43,570 bases of DNA from Synergistaceae bacterium (GTDB lineage: Bacteria; Synergistota; Synergistia; Synergistales; Aminobacteriaceae). The DNA lies in contig JAISUO010000115.1 in NCBI GenBank assembly GCA_031272035.1, positions 1 to 43,570 of the forward strand, in the 5' to 3' direction. The translations under genes and the position numbers were made by a program. Below are positions 17,355 to 25,783 of this stretch, one piece after another (the stretch's first letter is position 1; each line of letters starts with the position of its first letter). The notes beneath the pieces are model-generated. The model was not told the DNA's origin and ran no database searches. It saw only the letters and a program-made list of their open reading frames with translations.

Positions 17355-17575
17355 TGGGTGAGAAGGCTGTTATGGCTCTGGCCGCGGCTTTGGCCGTTGC
17401 CGTGCCCGCTCTGGCCACGGCTTACGCTCAGGCGCGCATTGGAAGCGCCGGGGCCGGAACCGTTGCGGAAAAACCGGAAACGTCGGGGACGATCATCATT
17501 TTGGAGGCCATTCCGGAAACGATGGTGATCCTGGGTTTTGTCGTCGCTATTATGATTATCATGAGGATCGTTTAG
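17354..17575 (+). CDS. ntpK: V-type ATP synthase subunit K (c-ring), single hairpin
   Basis: Rotor ring subunit of 73 residues with two membrane helices. It aligns without gaps to the second half of the four-helix NtpK of Enterococcus hirae: Gln26 falls on Gln110 and Glu55 on the ion-carrying Glu139, with the shared wording KPE-12 residues-ET-x-x-ILGFV. These residues bind Na+ in E. hirae, so a Na+-coupled ring is likely. The single-hairpin form gives one carboxylate per two helices, unlike the doubled bacterial type. The ATG overlaps the last base of the subunit I gene. Confidence 0.92.
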   Translation: MGEKAVMALAAALAVAVPALATAYAQARIGSAGAGTVAEKPETSGTIIILEAIPETMVILGFVVAIMIIMRIV

Positions 17576-17576
17576 C

Positions 17577-18218
17577 TTGCAGGATTCTTTGGAACAAATA
17601 CAGGACCTGTCGGACTTCAGGTCGGCGCTTTCCTTTCAGTTCGAGGAGCGCATCCAGACCCTGAAGCGCGCTGTGGACGAGGAAATGGCGGACATCATTA
17701 CGGCGCGTCGCATGGAGGTGGAGGGTATCGTCTACCGCCTGCGCCGCGCCGCCGCTCAACGGCTGAGTGACGGCCTGAGGGCCAACCGGCGCTATGGAGA
17801 GCGACGGGCAAAAGCCGGCGAGGTCGGGCTGAGAAGCGATTTGATGGGGCGGCTGGAGGCTCGAATCTCCGAAGGTCTGAGAGATTTCAGACGGACTTCG
17901 CCCCGGGAGTACGAAGAAGTTCTGCGGGCTCTGGCGGAGGAGGCATCGGAAGGCCTTGAGTCTCCTCTCGTGGCGCTGGTAGAAAAGGGAGACGCCGGTT
18001 TTTTGAAGGGGCGGAAGGAAATTTGCGATATTTGCGAAGTTCGCGAGGAGCTGGAGGACGTCTGGGGAGGACTTGTTCTCGTCGAGGCGGGGAAGGGAGA
18101 GAGCAGGCTTGTCGACAACACTTTTCGGACGCGATGGAGACGCCTTTATCCCGCCTTTCTTGAAGAGTTCCGGGAGTGCTTTGAGTTGCCTGAAAAACTG
18201 TCTTTCGCCGAAAGGTGA
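17577..18218 (+). CDS. ntpE: V-type ATP synthase subunit E
   Basis: Peripheral stalk subunit of 213 residues. The N-terminal 110 residues are charged and helical; the C-terminal head carries the family signature GGLVLVEAGKGESRLVDNTFRTR, which contacts the A3B3 head. Start is a TTG one base after the K stop, with a weak AGGA in the end of the K gene. Its end overlaps the C subunit gene. Confidence 0.9.
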   Translation: MQDSLEQIQDLSDFRSALSFQFEERIQTLKRAVDEEMADIITARRMEVEGIVYRLRRAAAQRLSDGLRANRRYGERRAKAGEVGLRSDLMGRLEARISEGLRDFRRTSPREYEEVLRALAEEASEGLESPLVALVEKGDAGFLKGRKEICDICEVREELEDVWGGLVLVEAGKGESRLVDNTFRTRWRRLYPAFLEEFRECFELPEKLSFAER

Positions 18219-19329
18219 AAATTACGACTGCGTCAACGCCCGAGTGAGGGCAAGAACCCGCTCTTTTCTGGATGCCGACGCCTATTTGCGCCTTGTTCGG
18301 GGCTCTCTCGGCGACATGGAGCGTTTTTTGCTGCAGGGACGGGCCTCGGAGTTTTTCAGGGCTCAGATGATCTCCGGAGAGACGCTCCTTCTTCGCCGTG
18401 TTCGGGCGGCCCTCATGTCGGCCCTTTCCTGTGGGCTGGGGAGCGTGCTGCGCATGGCGGAAGGCGAGACCCGGGACCTGCTGACGGTTTTATTTTCCGG
18501 GGCCGATCTGGATAATCTGCGTTTCATCCTGCGGGGTCTGCTTCGGAGGTCCGACAGAGAAAATCCCCCTCTGTGGCGGGGTTATGGAATTTTGTCCCCG
18601 CTGTTCTACGATCGCCTCTGGTCATCCTGTTCCTCGCTCCAGGAGGTTTGCGAGCTCTGTCAGGAGAATCCTCACCCTGTCGCAGGGATGATCGCCTCGA
18701 CTCTGGCGGGTTTTCTCGAAGGCGCGGAGGCCGCGGAGGCCGTAAAGATGACCGGCGGCGACGTGCGGCAAATGGAGCGGGCGCTGCTGTGTTCTTTTCT
18801 GGAGTACGGCTGCGCCGTGGTTCGCGACGTTTCCTCAGGCAACGGCAGAGCTCTGAGGCAGTATCTGCTTTTGCGGCGGGACGTCTGGAACATGGGGGTG
18901 TGGTTTCGGCACAGCGGCGGAGGAGATGGTGACCTCCTGAGGGACGTGGAGGCCCTGACGGCGCCGGAGCCGGAAACTCCGGCGGATCCTGGAAGGACCG
19001 GAAGGACGAGCCTGAAGGCGCTGAATTTCTCGGCAGCCTTTCTGTCCCTCTGGAACGATCTGAAAAGAGATTTGACCAGGGACGGAATCGTTCCTTCAAG
19101 GGGAGAATGGCATTACCGGCTGCGTTTTGGAGTGCTGGAGTGGCTCCGGAGTCTTTACAGAACGAATCCTCTGGGGATAGAGACGCTGATGGGTTACACG
19201 GGAATGGAGCTCATCGAATGGCACAACCTCAACGTGGTGGCTTCGGGGCTGGCTTTTTCCATGTTCCCGGAACGGATTTACTGCAGACTCATTCCCCTGG
19301 GGAAAATGCGGAGAGGAAATGACGTATGA
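18181..19329 (+). CDS. ntpC: V-type ATP synthase subunit C
   Basis: Funnel-shaped helical subunit that joins the central stalk to the K ring. The N-terminus has the family wording YDCVNARVRA followed by repeated three-domain helical sequence; near the end come the GIETLMGYTGMELIEWHNL segment and the basic tail. The start is uncertain. TTG 18181 gives 382 residues and overlaps the E gene by 38 bp, but its GGGAG is only 4 bases away; no better in-frame start exists before the conserved NARVRA. Confidence 0.88.
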   Translation: MSCLKNCLSPKGENYDCVNARVRARTRSFLDADAYLRLVRGSLGDMERFLLQGRASEFFRAQMISGETLLLRRVRAALMSALSCGLGSVLRMAEGETRDLLTVLFSGADLDNLRFILRGLLRRSDRENPPLWRGYGILSPLFYDRLWSSCSSLQEVCELCQENPHPVAGMIASTLAGFLEGAEAAEAVKMTGGDVRQMERALLCSFLEYGCAVVRDVSSGNGRALRQYLLLRRDVWNMGVWFRHSGGGDGDLLRDVEALTAPEPETPADPGRTGRTSLKALNFSAAFLSLWNDLKRDLTRDGIVPSRGEWHYRLRFGVLEWLRSLYRTNPLGIETLMGYTGMELIEWHNLNVVASGLAFSMFPERIYCRLIPLGKMRRGNDV

Positions 19330-19598
19330 CTGAGGAAGGACAGGTCCCGGCTGTGGTGGGACGACAGATTTTTGTCGATCTCTGGTCTCTTTTGGGTTTC
19401 GCATCGCTGGTCTGCGAGACTCCGGCGGAGTTTCCCGCGGTTTCGGGAAAACTGGAGGCGCTGGATCCCGCGCTGGTGGTCGCGGAAAAAAGATGGTTCG
19501 ACGGGCTGCACGATTCTCTGAAGCGTCGCCTGAAAGATTCCCGTTCGCCGGTTTGGCTGACCCTGCCGGATGCGGCTGACGAAACAGAGGAAAAATAA
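19326..19598 (+). CDS. ntpG: V-type ATP synthase subunit F
   Basis: Small central stalk subunit (90 residues; NtpG in Enterococcus naming) that binds subunit D and regulates rotation. It has the size, the early hydrophobic strand and the LLGFASLVCETPAEF segment expected of the family, but sequence conservation is low, so position between C and A carries much of the call. The ATG overlaps the C stop (ATGA). Confidence 0.82.
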   Translation: MTEEGQVPAVVGRQIFVDLWSLLGFASLVCETPAEFPAVSGKLEALDPALVVAEKRWFDGLHDSLKRRLKDSRSPVWLTLPDAADETEEK

Positions 19599-21455
19599 AT
19601 GTCTGAAAAAAATTATCGGCTCCTGGGGAGCCCGATGAAAGAGCCGAGGGGAGAATCGATTTCAAAATCTCCAAACAGAGGTGCCGTCAAAATCGTCTCC
19701 GGCCCCGTCGTTACCGCGAAAACGGATTTTTCCGTCCGCATGTTCGAAGTGGTTCGGGTGGGCGTTTTGGGGCTTTTGGGGGAGGTCATCCGGATTCGGG
19801 ACGGAGAGGCGGACATCCAGACCTGCGAAGACACCACAGGGCTTCGAGTGGGAGAGGAGATTCTCTTTACCGGCGAACTTCTCGGAATTGAACTGGGCCC
19901 CGGGCTGTTGGGCACGGTTTTGGACGGAACGGGCCGGCCCCTGCGCAAACTGGGGGAAAAGGGAATTTATTTGGAGCGGGGCGCTCAGGCTTCCGCCCTT
20001 TCTGACGACAAACTGTGGCGTTTTACCCCCGCGACGGAGACGGGGGAGGAAGCGGGGCCGGGAGACGTTCTGGGAACGGTCGTCGAGGGCAGTCGATTTC
20101 TGCATCGGGTGCTGTTCCCGGCGAATCTCCCCGGAGGACGGGTGTCCTGGATCGCTCCCGAAGGGGACCGGAGGGTTCGGGAGTGCATCTGCCGTCTCGA
20201 TAACGGCGCGGAAATCACCCTCAGTCAGCGATGGGAGCTTCGTGTTCCCCGGCCGGCGGGGAGCCGTCTGCCCTCGGACCGGCCCCTGCTCACGGGGCAG
20301 AGGGTGCTGGATACGCTGTTCCCTCTGGCTCTGGGAGGAACCGCCGTCCTTCCCGGCGGCTTCGGAACGGGGAAGACGGTGACGCAGCAGTCTCTGGCTC
20401 GATGGTGTAACGCCGACGTGATCGTTTACGTCGGCTGCGGCGAACGGGGCAACGAAATGACCGAGGTTCTGGAGGAATTTCCGACCCTGACGGACCCTCG
20501 ATACGGTACGCCCCTCATGGAGCGCATGGTCCTCGTCGCCAACACCTCGAACATGCCTGTGGCGGCGCGGGAGGCCAGCATATACCTTGGAATGACCCTG
20601 GCGGAATATTATCGCGACATGGGGTACGACGTGGCCGTCATGGCCGACTCCACTTCCCGCTGGGCGGAGGCTCTCAGGGAAATCGGAGGACGTCTCGAAG
20701 AAATGCCGGGAGAGGAGGGCTACCCCGCCTATTTGGGGTCGCGGCTTTCCCGCTATTACGAACGAACGGGGCGCGTGGAAGTTTTGGGACGGCCCAGGCG
20801 GCAGGGTTCCGTGACGGCCATCAACGCGGTTTCTCCTGCGGGGGGCGATTTTTCCGAACCGGTGACCCAGGCGAGCCTGAGACTGTCGGGAGCCTTTTGG
20901 GGACTTGACAAAAATCTGGCGCAGGCCCGTCATTTTCCGGCCATCAACTGGCGAGTCAGCTATTCCCTCTACGAAAACCTCCTCTCCGACGGAATGGAGG
21001 AAATGGCGGGGGAGAACTGGACGGCTCTCCGGGAGTATCTGAAGGGCGTTCTGCTTCATGAGAGAGAGCTTTCGGATTTGGTGCGCCTTCTGGGCAGAGA
21101 CGGGCTGTCGGAGGAAGATAAATGGGCTCTTTATCACGCTGAAAATTTGAAAATTCTCTATTTGCAGCAGAACGCTTACAGCCCGGAGGACGCCTGTTTC
21201 TCTCTGACGCGATCCGCCGCCCTGCTGAGCCTGCTGAGAACCCTGGACGAGAAGGCGAGAAAGGCCATTGCCGACGGGCTGTATTACGACGAGGTCGTCG
21301 CCTTTCCCATCCGTTCGGATTTGATGTCTCTCCGCGCTCTGCCGGAGAACGCCCTGTCCGAAAAGGCCGGAGAGTGGCTTTCCGCCATGGAGACGAAATT
21401 TTCGGCCGCAAAAGAAAAAATGGGGACGAGAAACGAGAGCCCTGTGGAGCGATGA
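19599..21455 (+). CDS. ntpA: V-type ATP synthase catalytic subunit A
   Basis: Catalytic subunit of the A3B3 head, 618 residues. It shows the N-terminal beta barrel (VKIVSGPVV), the bulge domain unique to A subunits (about 120-200), the Walker A loop GGFGTGKT (253-260), the GCGERGNEMTEVLEEFP segment with the catalytic Glu, and the Walker B region VAVMADSTSRWAEALREI. The P-loop differs slightly from the common GPFGSGKT or GPFGAGKT (Gly for Pro). GAGG lies about 9 bases before the ATG, which abuts the F stop. Confidence 0.96.
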   Translation: MSEKNYRLLGSPMKEPRGESISKSPNRGAVKIVSGPVVTAKTDFSVRMFEVVRVGVLGLLGEVIRIRDGEADIQTCEDTTGLRVGEEILFTGELLGIELGPGLLGTVLDGTGRPLRKLGEKGIYLERGAQASALSDDKLWRFTPATETGEEAGPGDVLGTVVEGSRFLHRVLFPANLPGGRVSWIAPEGDRRVRECICRLDNGAEITLSQRWELRVPRPAGSRLPSDRPLLTGQRVLDTLFPLALGGTAVLPGGFGTGKTVTQQSLARWCNADVIVYVGCGERGNEMTEVLEEFPTLTDPRYGTPLMERMVLVANTSNMPVAAREASIYLGMTLAEYYRDMGYDVAVMADSTSRWAEALREIGGRLEEMPGEEGYPAYLGSRLSRYYERTGRVEVLGRPRRQGSVTAINAVSPAGGDFSEPVTQASLRLSGAFWGLDKNLAQARHFPAINWRVSYSLYENLLSDGMEEMAGENWTALREYLKGVLLHERELSDLVRLLGRDGLSEEDKWALYHAENLKILYLQQNAYSPEDACFSLTRSAALLSLLRTLDEKARKAIADGLYYDEVVAFPIRSDLMSLRALPENALSEKAGEWLSAMETKFSAAKEKMGTRNESPVER

Positions 21456-21459
21456 GGTC

Positions 21460-22875
21460 ATGCCGATGAATCTTTTCAGAGAGGGAACGCGTGGAATCAG
21501 AGGAATATCCGGGCCGCTCCTTTTTGTGGAAAACGTGAAAGGAGCCGGCTACGGCGAGCTGGTGTCCGTGGAAACGAGTTCGGGTACCCGCATGGGGCAG
21601 ATTTTACAGGCCGGCGAGGATTTTTGCATCATCCAGGTCTTTGACGGGACCATGGGACTGGAGACGGGGGGGACCCTGGTCTGGCTGGAACGGGATGTGA
21701 TGAAAATCGGCATCGGGGACCATCTGCGGGGCCAGGTGCTGAACGGACGAGGCCAGCCTCTGGAGGGAGGTCGTCCGTCCGACTTCGAGGCCTTTCTTCC
21801 CGTCAGCGGGCTGCCCATCAACCCGGCCTGCCGCAGGAGTCCCAGCGCCCCCCTGGAGACGGGGATCTCCGCCCTGGATTTGATGAATACCCTGGTGCGC
21901 GGACAGAAACTGCCCGTCTTTGCGGGGCCGGGGCTGCCCGCCGCCGAGGTGGCCGTTCGGATTGCCCGGGATACGAGGGCTTTCAGCGTCCAGGAGGAAG
22001 ACTCCCGCTTTCTTCTGGTGTTCGCGGCCATGGGCGTTACCAATCGTGAGGCGGATTATTGCATGAGCGCCCTGCGGGATGGAGAGGACGCCGAAGAGAA
22101 TGGAATTTTCCTCCTGAACACCGCCGGAGACTCCGCCGCGGAACGTCTGCTGACGCCGCGCATCGCCCTGACGATCGCCGAGTATTTCGCCTTTGTCAAA
22201 GGATATGACGTTCTGGTGGTCATGATGGACATGCTCTATTACTGCGAGGCCCTGCGAGAAATCGGGGCGGCCCGGGAGGAGGTCCCAGGGCGGCGGGGCT
22301 ATCCCGGTTACATGTACTCCGACCTCGCCGAAATATACGAGCGGGCCGGCTGCATCGCCGGAGGGCCGGGCAGCGTGACGCAGATTCCCGTTATCGGGAT
22401 GCCGGACGACGACATGACGCATCCGGTTGTGGACCTGTCCGGATACATTACGGAGGGGCAGGTTGTTCTGGACCGCCGGCTGCATGAAATGGGGATTTTC
22501 CCTCCCGTGGACGTGCTGTCTTCCCTGTCGCGTCTGATGAATAAGGGCATCGGGCGGGGACGGACGTTCGAGTCCCACCGGGCGCTGGCCGATCAGCTTT
22601 ACGCCGCTTACGCGAAGGCCAGAGATCTGGATCGCCTGAGGCTCATTGTGGGGGACGACGGCCTGAACGACGTGGAAAAACGATATTTGCGCTTCGGCGA
22701 GCGTTTCGAGCAGGTTTTTCTCGGGCAGAAAGGCGACCGGGAAAAAACGGGAAATTCAGGAAGACGCACCTTCGCGGAGTCCGAAAACGCGGCCTGGGAC
22801 GTTCTGAGCCTGCTGCCCGCCTCGGAACTTTATCGCCTGCCCCGCGCCCTGCTGGAACGCAGACTGAAGGGATAG
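21460..22875 (+). CDS. ntpB: V-type ATP synthase subunit B
   Basis: Non-catalytic partner of subunit A in the head, 471 residues. As expected for B, the P-loop is degenerate (FAGPGLPAAEVAV). Other landmarks are the VFAAMGVTNREADY segment, the MDMLYYCEALREIGAAREEVPGRRGYPGYMYSDLAEIYERAG region (long and highly conserved), and IPVIGMPDDDMTHPVVDLSGYITEGQ. An alternative ATG at 21466 is equally plausible. Only four bases separate it from the A gene. Confidence 0.96.
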   Translation: MPMNLFREGTRGIRGISGPLLFVENVKGAGYGELVSVETSSGTRMGQILQAGEDFCIIQVFDGTMGLETGGTLVWLERDVMKIGIGDHLRGQVLNGRGQPLEGGRPSDFEAFLPVSGLPINPACRRSPSAPLETGISALDLMNTLVRGQKLPVFAGPGLPAAEVAVRIARDTRAFSVQEEDSRFLLVFAAMGVTNREADYCMSALRDGEDAEENGIFLLNTAGDSAAERLLTPRIALTIAEYFAFVKGYDVLVVMMDMLYYCEALREIGAAREEVPGRRGYPGYMYSDLAEIYERAGCIAGGPGSVTQIPVIGMPDDDMTHPVVDLSGYITEGQVVLDRRLHEMGIFPPVDVLSSLSRLMNKGIGRGRTFESHRALADQLYAAYAKARDLDRLRLIVGDDGLNDVEKRYLRFGERFEQVFLGQKGDREKTGNSGRRTFAESENAAWDVLSLLPASELYRLPRALLERRLKG

Positions 22876-22881
22876 GCGCGC

Positions 22882-23505
22882 ATGTCACGGCCGGCGACTC
22901 GCGAGCAGCTTCTGGACGTGCGGCGTCAAACGCAACTCGTTCTTTACGGCAAAGGACTGCTCGAAAAAAAACGCGACAGTCTGCTGCGGGCGCTGGAGGA
23001 AGAGCGGCGGTGTTTCAGAGAACGGGAAGCCGCTCTGAAGGAGCATATCGCGGCCCTGTGGCAGATTTACGGGCGTCTGTATCTCTTGGAGGGGGCGACG
23101 GTCTCCGCTCTGCTGCGCCCCGTTCTTCCCCGGAGGGTCCTGACCCGACTGGAGATGGTGATGGGATGCCGTTTTCCGGTTTTTACGCCCCATCCGGAAA
23201 CGCCCTTCGGCCCGCCTTCCTACGATCCGGCCCTGACCGCCCTGGATGCCGATGCCCTTGTGGAAAAACTGGGGCAAATCGACGACCTGCTGTGGACTTA
23301 CCTTAACGCAAAGGCCAAAGTTCAGGCGCTGGAAAGGGAGCTTTCGAGGACGCTGGCGAGAATCAACGTTTTGGAGCACACACTGCTGCCGGAGTTTCGG
23401 GAGGACGAGGTCCGCATCCGCAACACGCTTTCGGAACGTGAGCGGCAGGAACGATTCGCTCTGAAAAAACTGACCCGCGGAAAAAATAAAAATGCCTTGC
23501 CGTAA
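22882..23505 (+). CDS. ntpD: V-type ATP synthase subunit D
   Basis: Central stalk shaft of 207 residues, forming a long antiparallel coiled coil inside the A3B3 head and driving or driven by rotation. The N-terminus matches the family pattern (ATREQLLDVRRQTQLVLYGK then KKRDSLL), and the C-terminal helix contains LSRTLARINVLEHTLLPEF. It is the last gene of the ATPase operon and is followed by a hairpin. Confidence 0.93.
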   Translation: MSRPATREQLLDVRRQTQLVLYGKGLLEKKRDSLLRALEEERRCFREREAALKEHIAALWQIYGRLYLLEGATVSALLRPVLPRRVLTRLEMVMGCRFPVFTPHPETPFGPPSYDPALTALDADALVEKLGQIDDLLWTYLNAKAKVQALERELSRTLARINVLEHTLLPEFREDEVRIRNTLSERERQERFALKKLTRGKNKNALP

Positions 23506-23507
23506 AA

Positions 23508-23536
23508 AAACTCCTGTCATACAATCACAGGAGTTT
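23508..23536 (+). terminator. Hairpin after the V-ATPase operon
   Basis: A perfect 10-bp stem, AAACTCCTGT with ACAGGAGTTT, around a nine-base loop. On the plus strand only TTT follows before GC-rich sequence, so as a rho-independent terminator it is weak; an A-run before the stem would make it stronger in the opposite direction. It may act as an mRNA 3' end or processing stop. Confidence 0.5.
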
Positions 23537-23589
23537 CGCGATGAGCTTCCTGTTCCTGACGAACTCCTGACGAAAGGGAGCCGTGGACT

Positions 23590-23634
23590 TCGACAGTTAA
23601 AATTATTATTAGAATTATAAAGAATATATTTTGC
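23590..23634 (+). promoter_or_regulatory. AT-rich promoter region of ybaB-recR
   Basis: TCGACA at 23590-23595 and TATAAA at 23616-23621 resemble -35 and -10 elements, but the 20-bp spacer is long. The AT-rich tract between the hairpin and the GGAGG of ybaB makes a promoter here likely even though the exact boxes are unsure. Confidence 0.35.
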
Positions 23635-23647
23635 GGAGGCATTGTCG

Positions 23648-23959
23648 ATGAAAATCAATAACATGATGAAACAGGCCCAGAAAATGCAGGCTCAGATGAT
23701 GCAGATTCAGGAGAAGCTGGCGGAAGAGCGGGTCGAGGGCAACGCGGGGGGCGGAATGGTCCGCGCCCTGTTTACGGGGCAGGGTGACCTGGTTGAAATG
23801 CATCTCGATCCCGAGGTGATCAAAGCCGAAGAGGTGGAGATGCTGGAAGATCTGATCATGGTCGCGGTCAACGACGGCCTCCAGAAAAGCAGAGAACTCG
23901 CGAACTCTAAAATGGGTGTTCTCACCGGCGCGCTGGGGTCCCTCGGGCTGGGGTTTTAA
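23648..23959 (+). CDS. ybaB: YbaB/EbfC nucleoid-associated protein
   Basis: A 103-residue DNA-binding protein that forms tweezer-shaped dimers. The N-terminal helix is Met- and Gln-rich (NNMMKQAQKMQAQMMQIQEK), followed by the beta strands with GNAGGGMVRALFTGQGDLVEMHLDPEVI and a C-terminal helix, all typical. The ATG at 23648 is 8 bases from GGAGG; a TTG two codons earlier is too close. It lies next to recR, as in many bacteria. Confidence 0.93.
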   Translation: MKINNMMKQAQKMQAQMMQIQEKLAEERVEGNAGGGMVRALFTGQGDLVEMHLDPEVIKAEEVEMLEDLIMVAVNDGLQKSRELANSKMGVLTGALGSLGLGF

Positions 23960-24574
23960 GTGTCTCGATCGACTCGCGATCCCATTGGACGCCTGATCGA
24001 CTGCTTCAAAAATTTCCCCGGCGTTGGCAGCAAAAGCGCCAGAAGAATGGTGTTCTTTCTGCTTCGGCAGGATGAAGCCTTTCTTCGCGAAATGGGGGGC
24101 GCCATAACGGAACTGAAGGAAGGGCTCTTCACCTGCGGAGAGTGCGGCAACATTTCCGATTCCGACCCCTGTCCGATTTGCGGGGACATGCTGAGAGACC
24201 GGAAAACGCTGTGCGTGGTGGAAAGTATCGATGATCTCGTGTCCTTCGAGCAGGCGGGGATTTACAACGGCCTCTATCACGTGCTGGGAGGCCGGGTGTC
24301 GCCTTTGGAGGATCAGGAGCTGAGTTCCGGAAACATCGCGTTCCTTCTGGGTCATATCGATGCCCTTCAGGCGTCGGAGGTCATCATCGCCACCAATCCC
24401 CGGATGGAGGGAGATCTGACCTACTTTACCCTTCTGGAAATTCTGAAGGACAGGGCGGAAAGCGGCCTCAAAATTTCCCGGCTGGCTTTCGGGCTGCCCG
24501 TGGGAGGCTCCATAGAATTCGCGGACCGTATGACGCTCCACACCGCTCTCGAATCCCGGATTCACGCGAAATGA
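23960..24574 (+). CDS. recR: Recombination mediator RecR
   Basis: Works with RecO and RecF to load RecA at gaps. Residues 11-30 form the helix-hairpin-helix (KNFPGVGSKSARR), Cys-x-x-Cys pairs in CGECGN and CPICGD form the zinc finger, and a Toprim domain follows (CVVESIDDLVSFE), ending with the Walker-B-like LPVGGSIEFAD. Start is a GTG immediately after the ybaB stop. Confidence 0.96.
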   Translation: MSRSTRDPIGRLIDCFKNFPGVGSKSARRMVFFLLRQDEAFLREMGGAITELKEGLFTCGECGNISDSDPCPICGDMLRDRKTLCVVESIDDLVSFEQAGIYNGLYHVLGGRVSPLEDQELSSGNIAFLLGHIDALQASEVIIATNPRMEGDLTYFTLLEILKDRAESGLKISRLAFGLPVGGSIEFADRMTLHTALESRIHAK

Positions 24575-24589
24575 GGTTTGAGAAAACTG

Positions 24590-25783
24590 ATGAAGGAATT
24601 TTCTTTTCTTGTGGTTGCGGGGGGAAGCGGCAGTCGCATCGGCGGGCTGGAAAAGCAGTTTCGCTCTCTGGGGGACGGTCCTTTGTGGCTTTGGAGCGTC
24701 AGACTGGCAGAATCCCTGAAGAATGAGGGCGTGAGCGAGATCGTCCTGGTTCTGCCCGAAGGCCGTCATATTGAGAATTTTCCCTCGTTTTCCCTGCCCT
24801 TTCGCGTGGCCTCCGGGGGGGCCACCCGTTCGGAGTCCGTGCGAAACGGGCTCTCCCTCTGCTCCTGCGATTACGTCATGGTCCACGACGCGGCGCGCCC
24901 TTTCGCCTCACCGGGACTCCTGGCGGATTTGATGGAGCGTACCGGCGAAACCACGGGGGCCGTTCCCGTACTTCCCCTGACCGAGGCGGTCAAGCGCATC
25001 GAAAACGGTAAAATAACCGTTGTCCCCCGAGAGAATCTTTATGGAACGCAGACCCCCCAGTCCTTTTTTCGCAGCGCCCTTGAGCGGGTTCTGGAGGAAC
25101 ACGGAGCCGGAGTTCGGGACGAGGCGGAGGCCTGGCTTGCGGCGGGGCTGGAGCTGCAGTGCGTCGAGGGAGAGCGGCTGAACTTCAAGGTGACCTGGCC
25201 GGAGGATCTTCGCCTGGCGTCTCTTTTGGCGGCGGACATGGTGCGGAACGCGAGAAATGAGCGCGAGATGGAAAATGAGACGGGATTTGCAAATGAAATA
25301 AGAACGGGAATCGGATATGACGTTCATAGGCTGACCCCCGAACGTCCCCTCATTCTGGGGGGCGTGCGGATCGAGTCGCCCCTGGGGCTTTTGGGGCATT
25401 CCGATGCGGACCTGCTGGCTCACACGGTCTCCGACGCGATTTTGGGGGCGGCGGGACTGCCCGACATCGGAAACCTTTTCCCCGCCGACGACGAAAAATA
25501 CAGAGGCGCGGACAGCATGAAACTGCTGGGGGAGGTCGTGGAGAAGGTGAAGGGGGAGGGGTGGAGCATCGTCTGGGTGGACGCCGTTATCGAAGCGCAG
25601 ATTCCGCGCCTGAACGCCCATCTGCCCCTTATGCGGGAAAAACTTTCAGCCTTTTTGAACCCCCAGGGGGAGAACTGCGTGAACCTGAAGGCCAAATCCG
25701 CTGAGAAGACCGGCGACCCCGGGCTGGGACGATCGATGGTCTGCCGGGCTGTGGCGACCCTGCGGAGGTCGCGGGTGAAATGA
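24590..25783 (+). CDS. ispDF: Bifunctional IspD/IspF isoprenoid enzyme
   Basis: Joins two non-consecutive steps of the MEP pathway. The IspD half (about 1-215) attaches CTP to methylerythritol phosphate; it has VVAGGSGSRIGG, KQF and VHDAARPF. The IspF half (from GIGYDVHRL, about 242) makes the cyclic diphosphate; it has the zinc ligands DVH and the His of LGHSDADLLAH. The linker (NEREMENETGFANEIR) is low in complexity and shares an exact 13-base sequence with the end of tgt. ATG 24590 is preferred because the GAGG is only one base from the alternative TTG at 24578. The stop overlaps gltX (ATGA). Confidence 0.93.
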   Translation: MKEFSFLVVAGGSGSRIGGLEKQFRSLGDGPLWLWSVRLAESLKNEGVSEIVLVLPEGRHIENFPSFSLPFRVASGGATRSESVRNGLSLCSCDYVMVHDAARPFASPGLLADLMERTGETTGAVPVLPLTEAVKRIENGKITVVPRENLYGTQTPQSFFRSALERVLEEHGAGVRDEAEAWLAAGLELQCVEGERLNFKVTWPEDLRLASLLAADMVRNARNEREMENETGFANEIRTGIGYDVHRLTPERPLILGGVRIESPLGLLGHSDADLLAHTVSDAILGAAGLPDIGNLFPADDEKYRGADSMKLLGEVVEKVKGEGWSIVWVDAVIEAQIPRLNAHLPLMREKLSAFLNPQGENCVNLKAKSAEKTGDPGLGRSMVCRAVATLRRSRVK

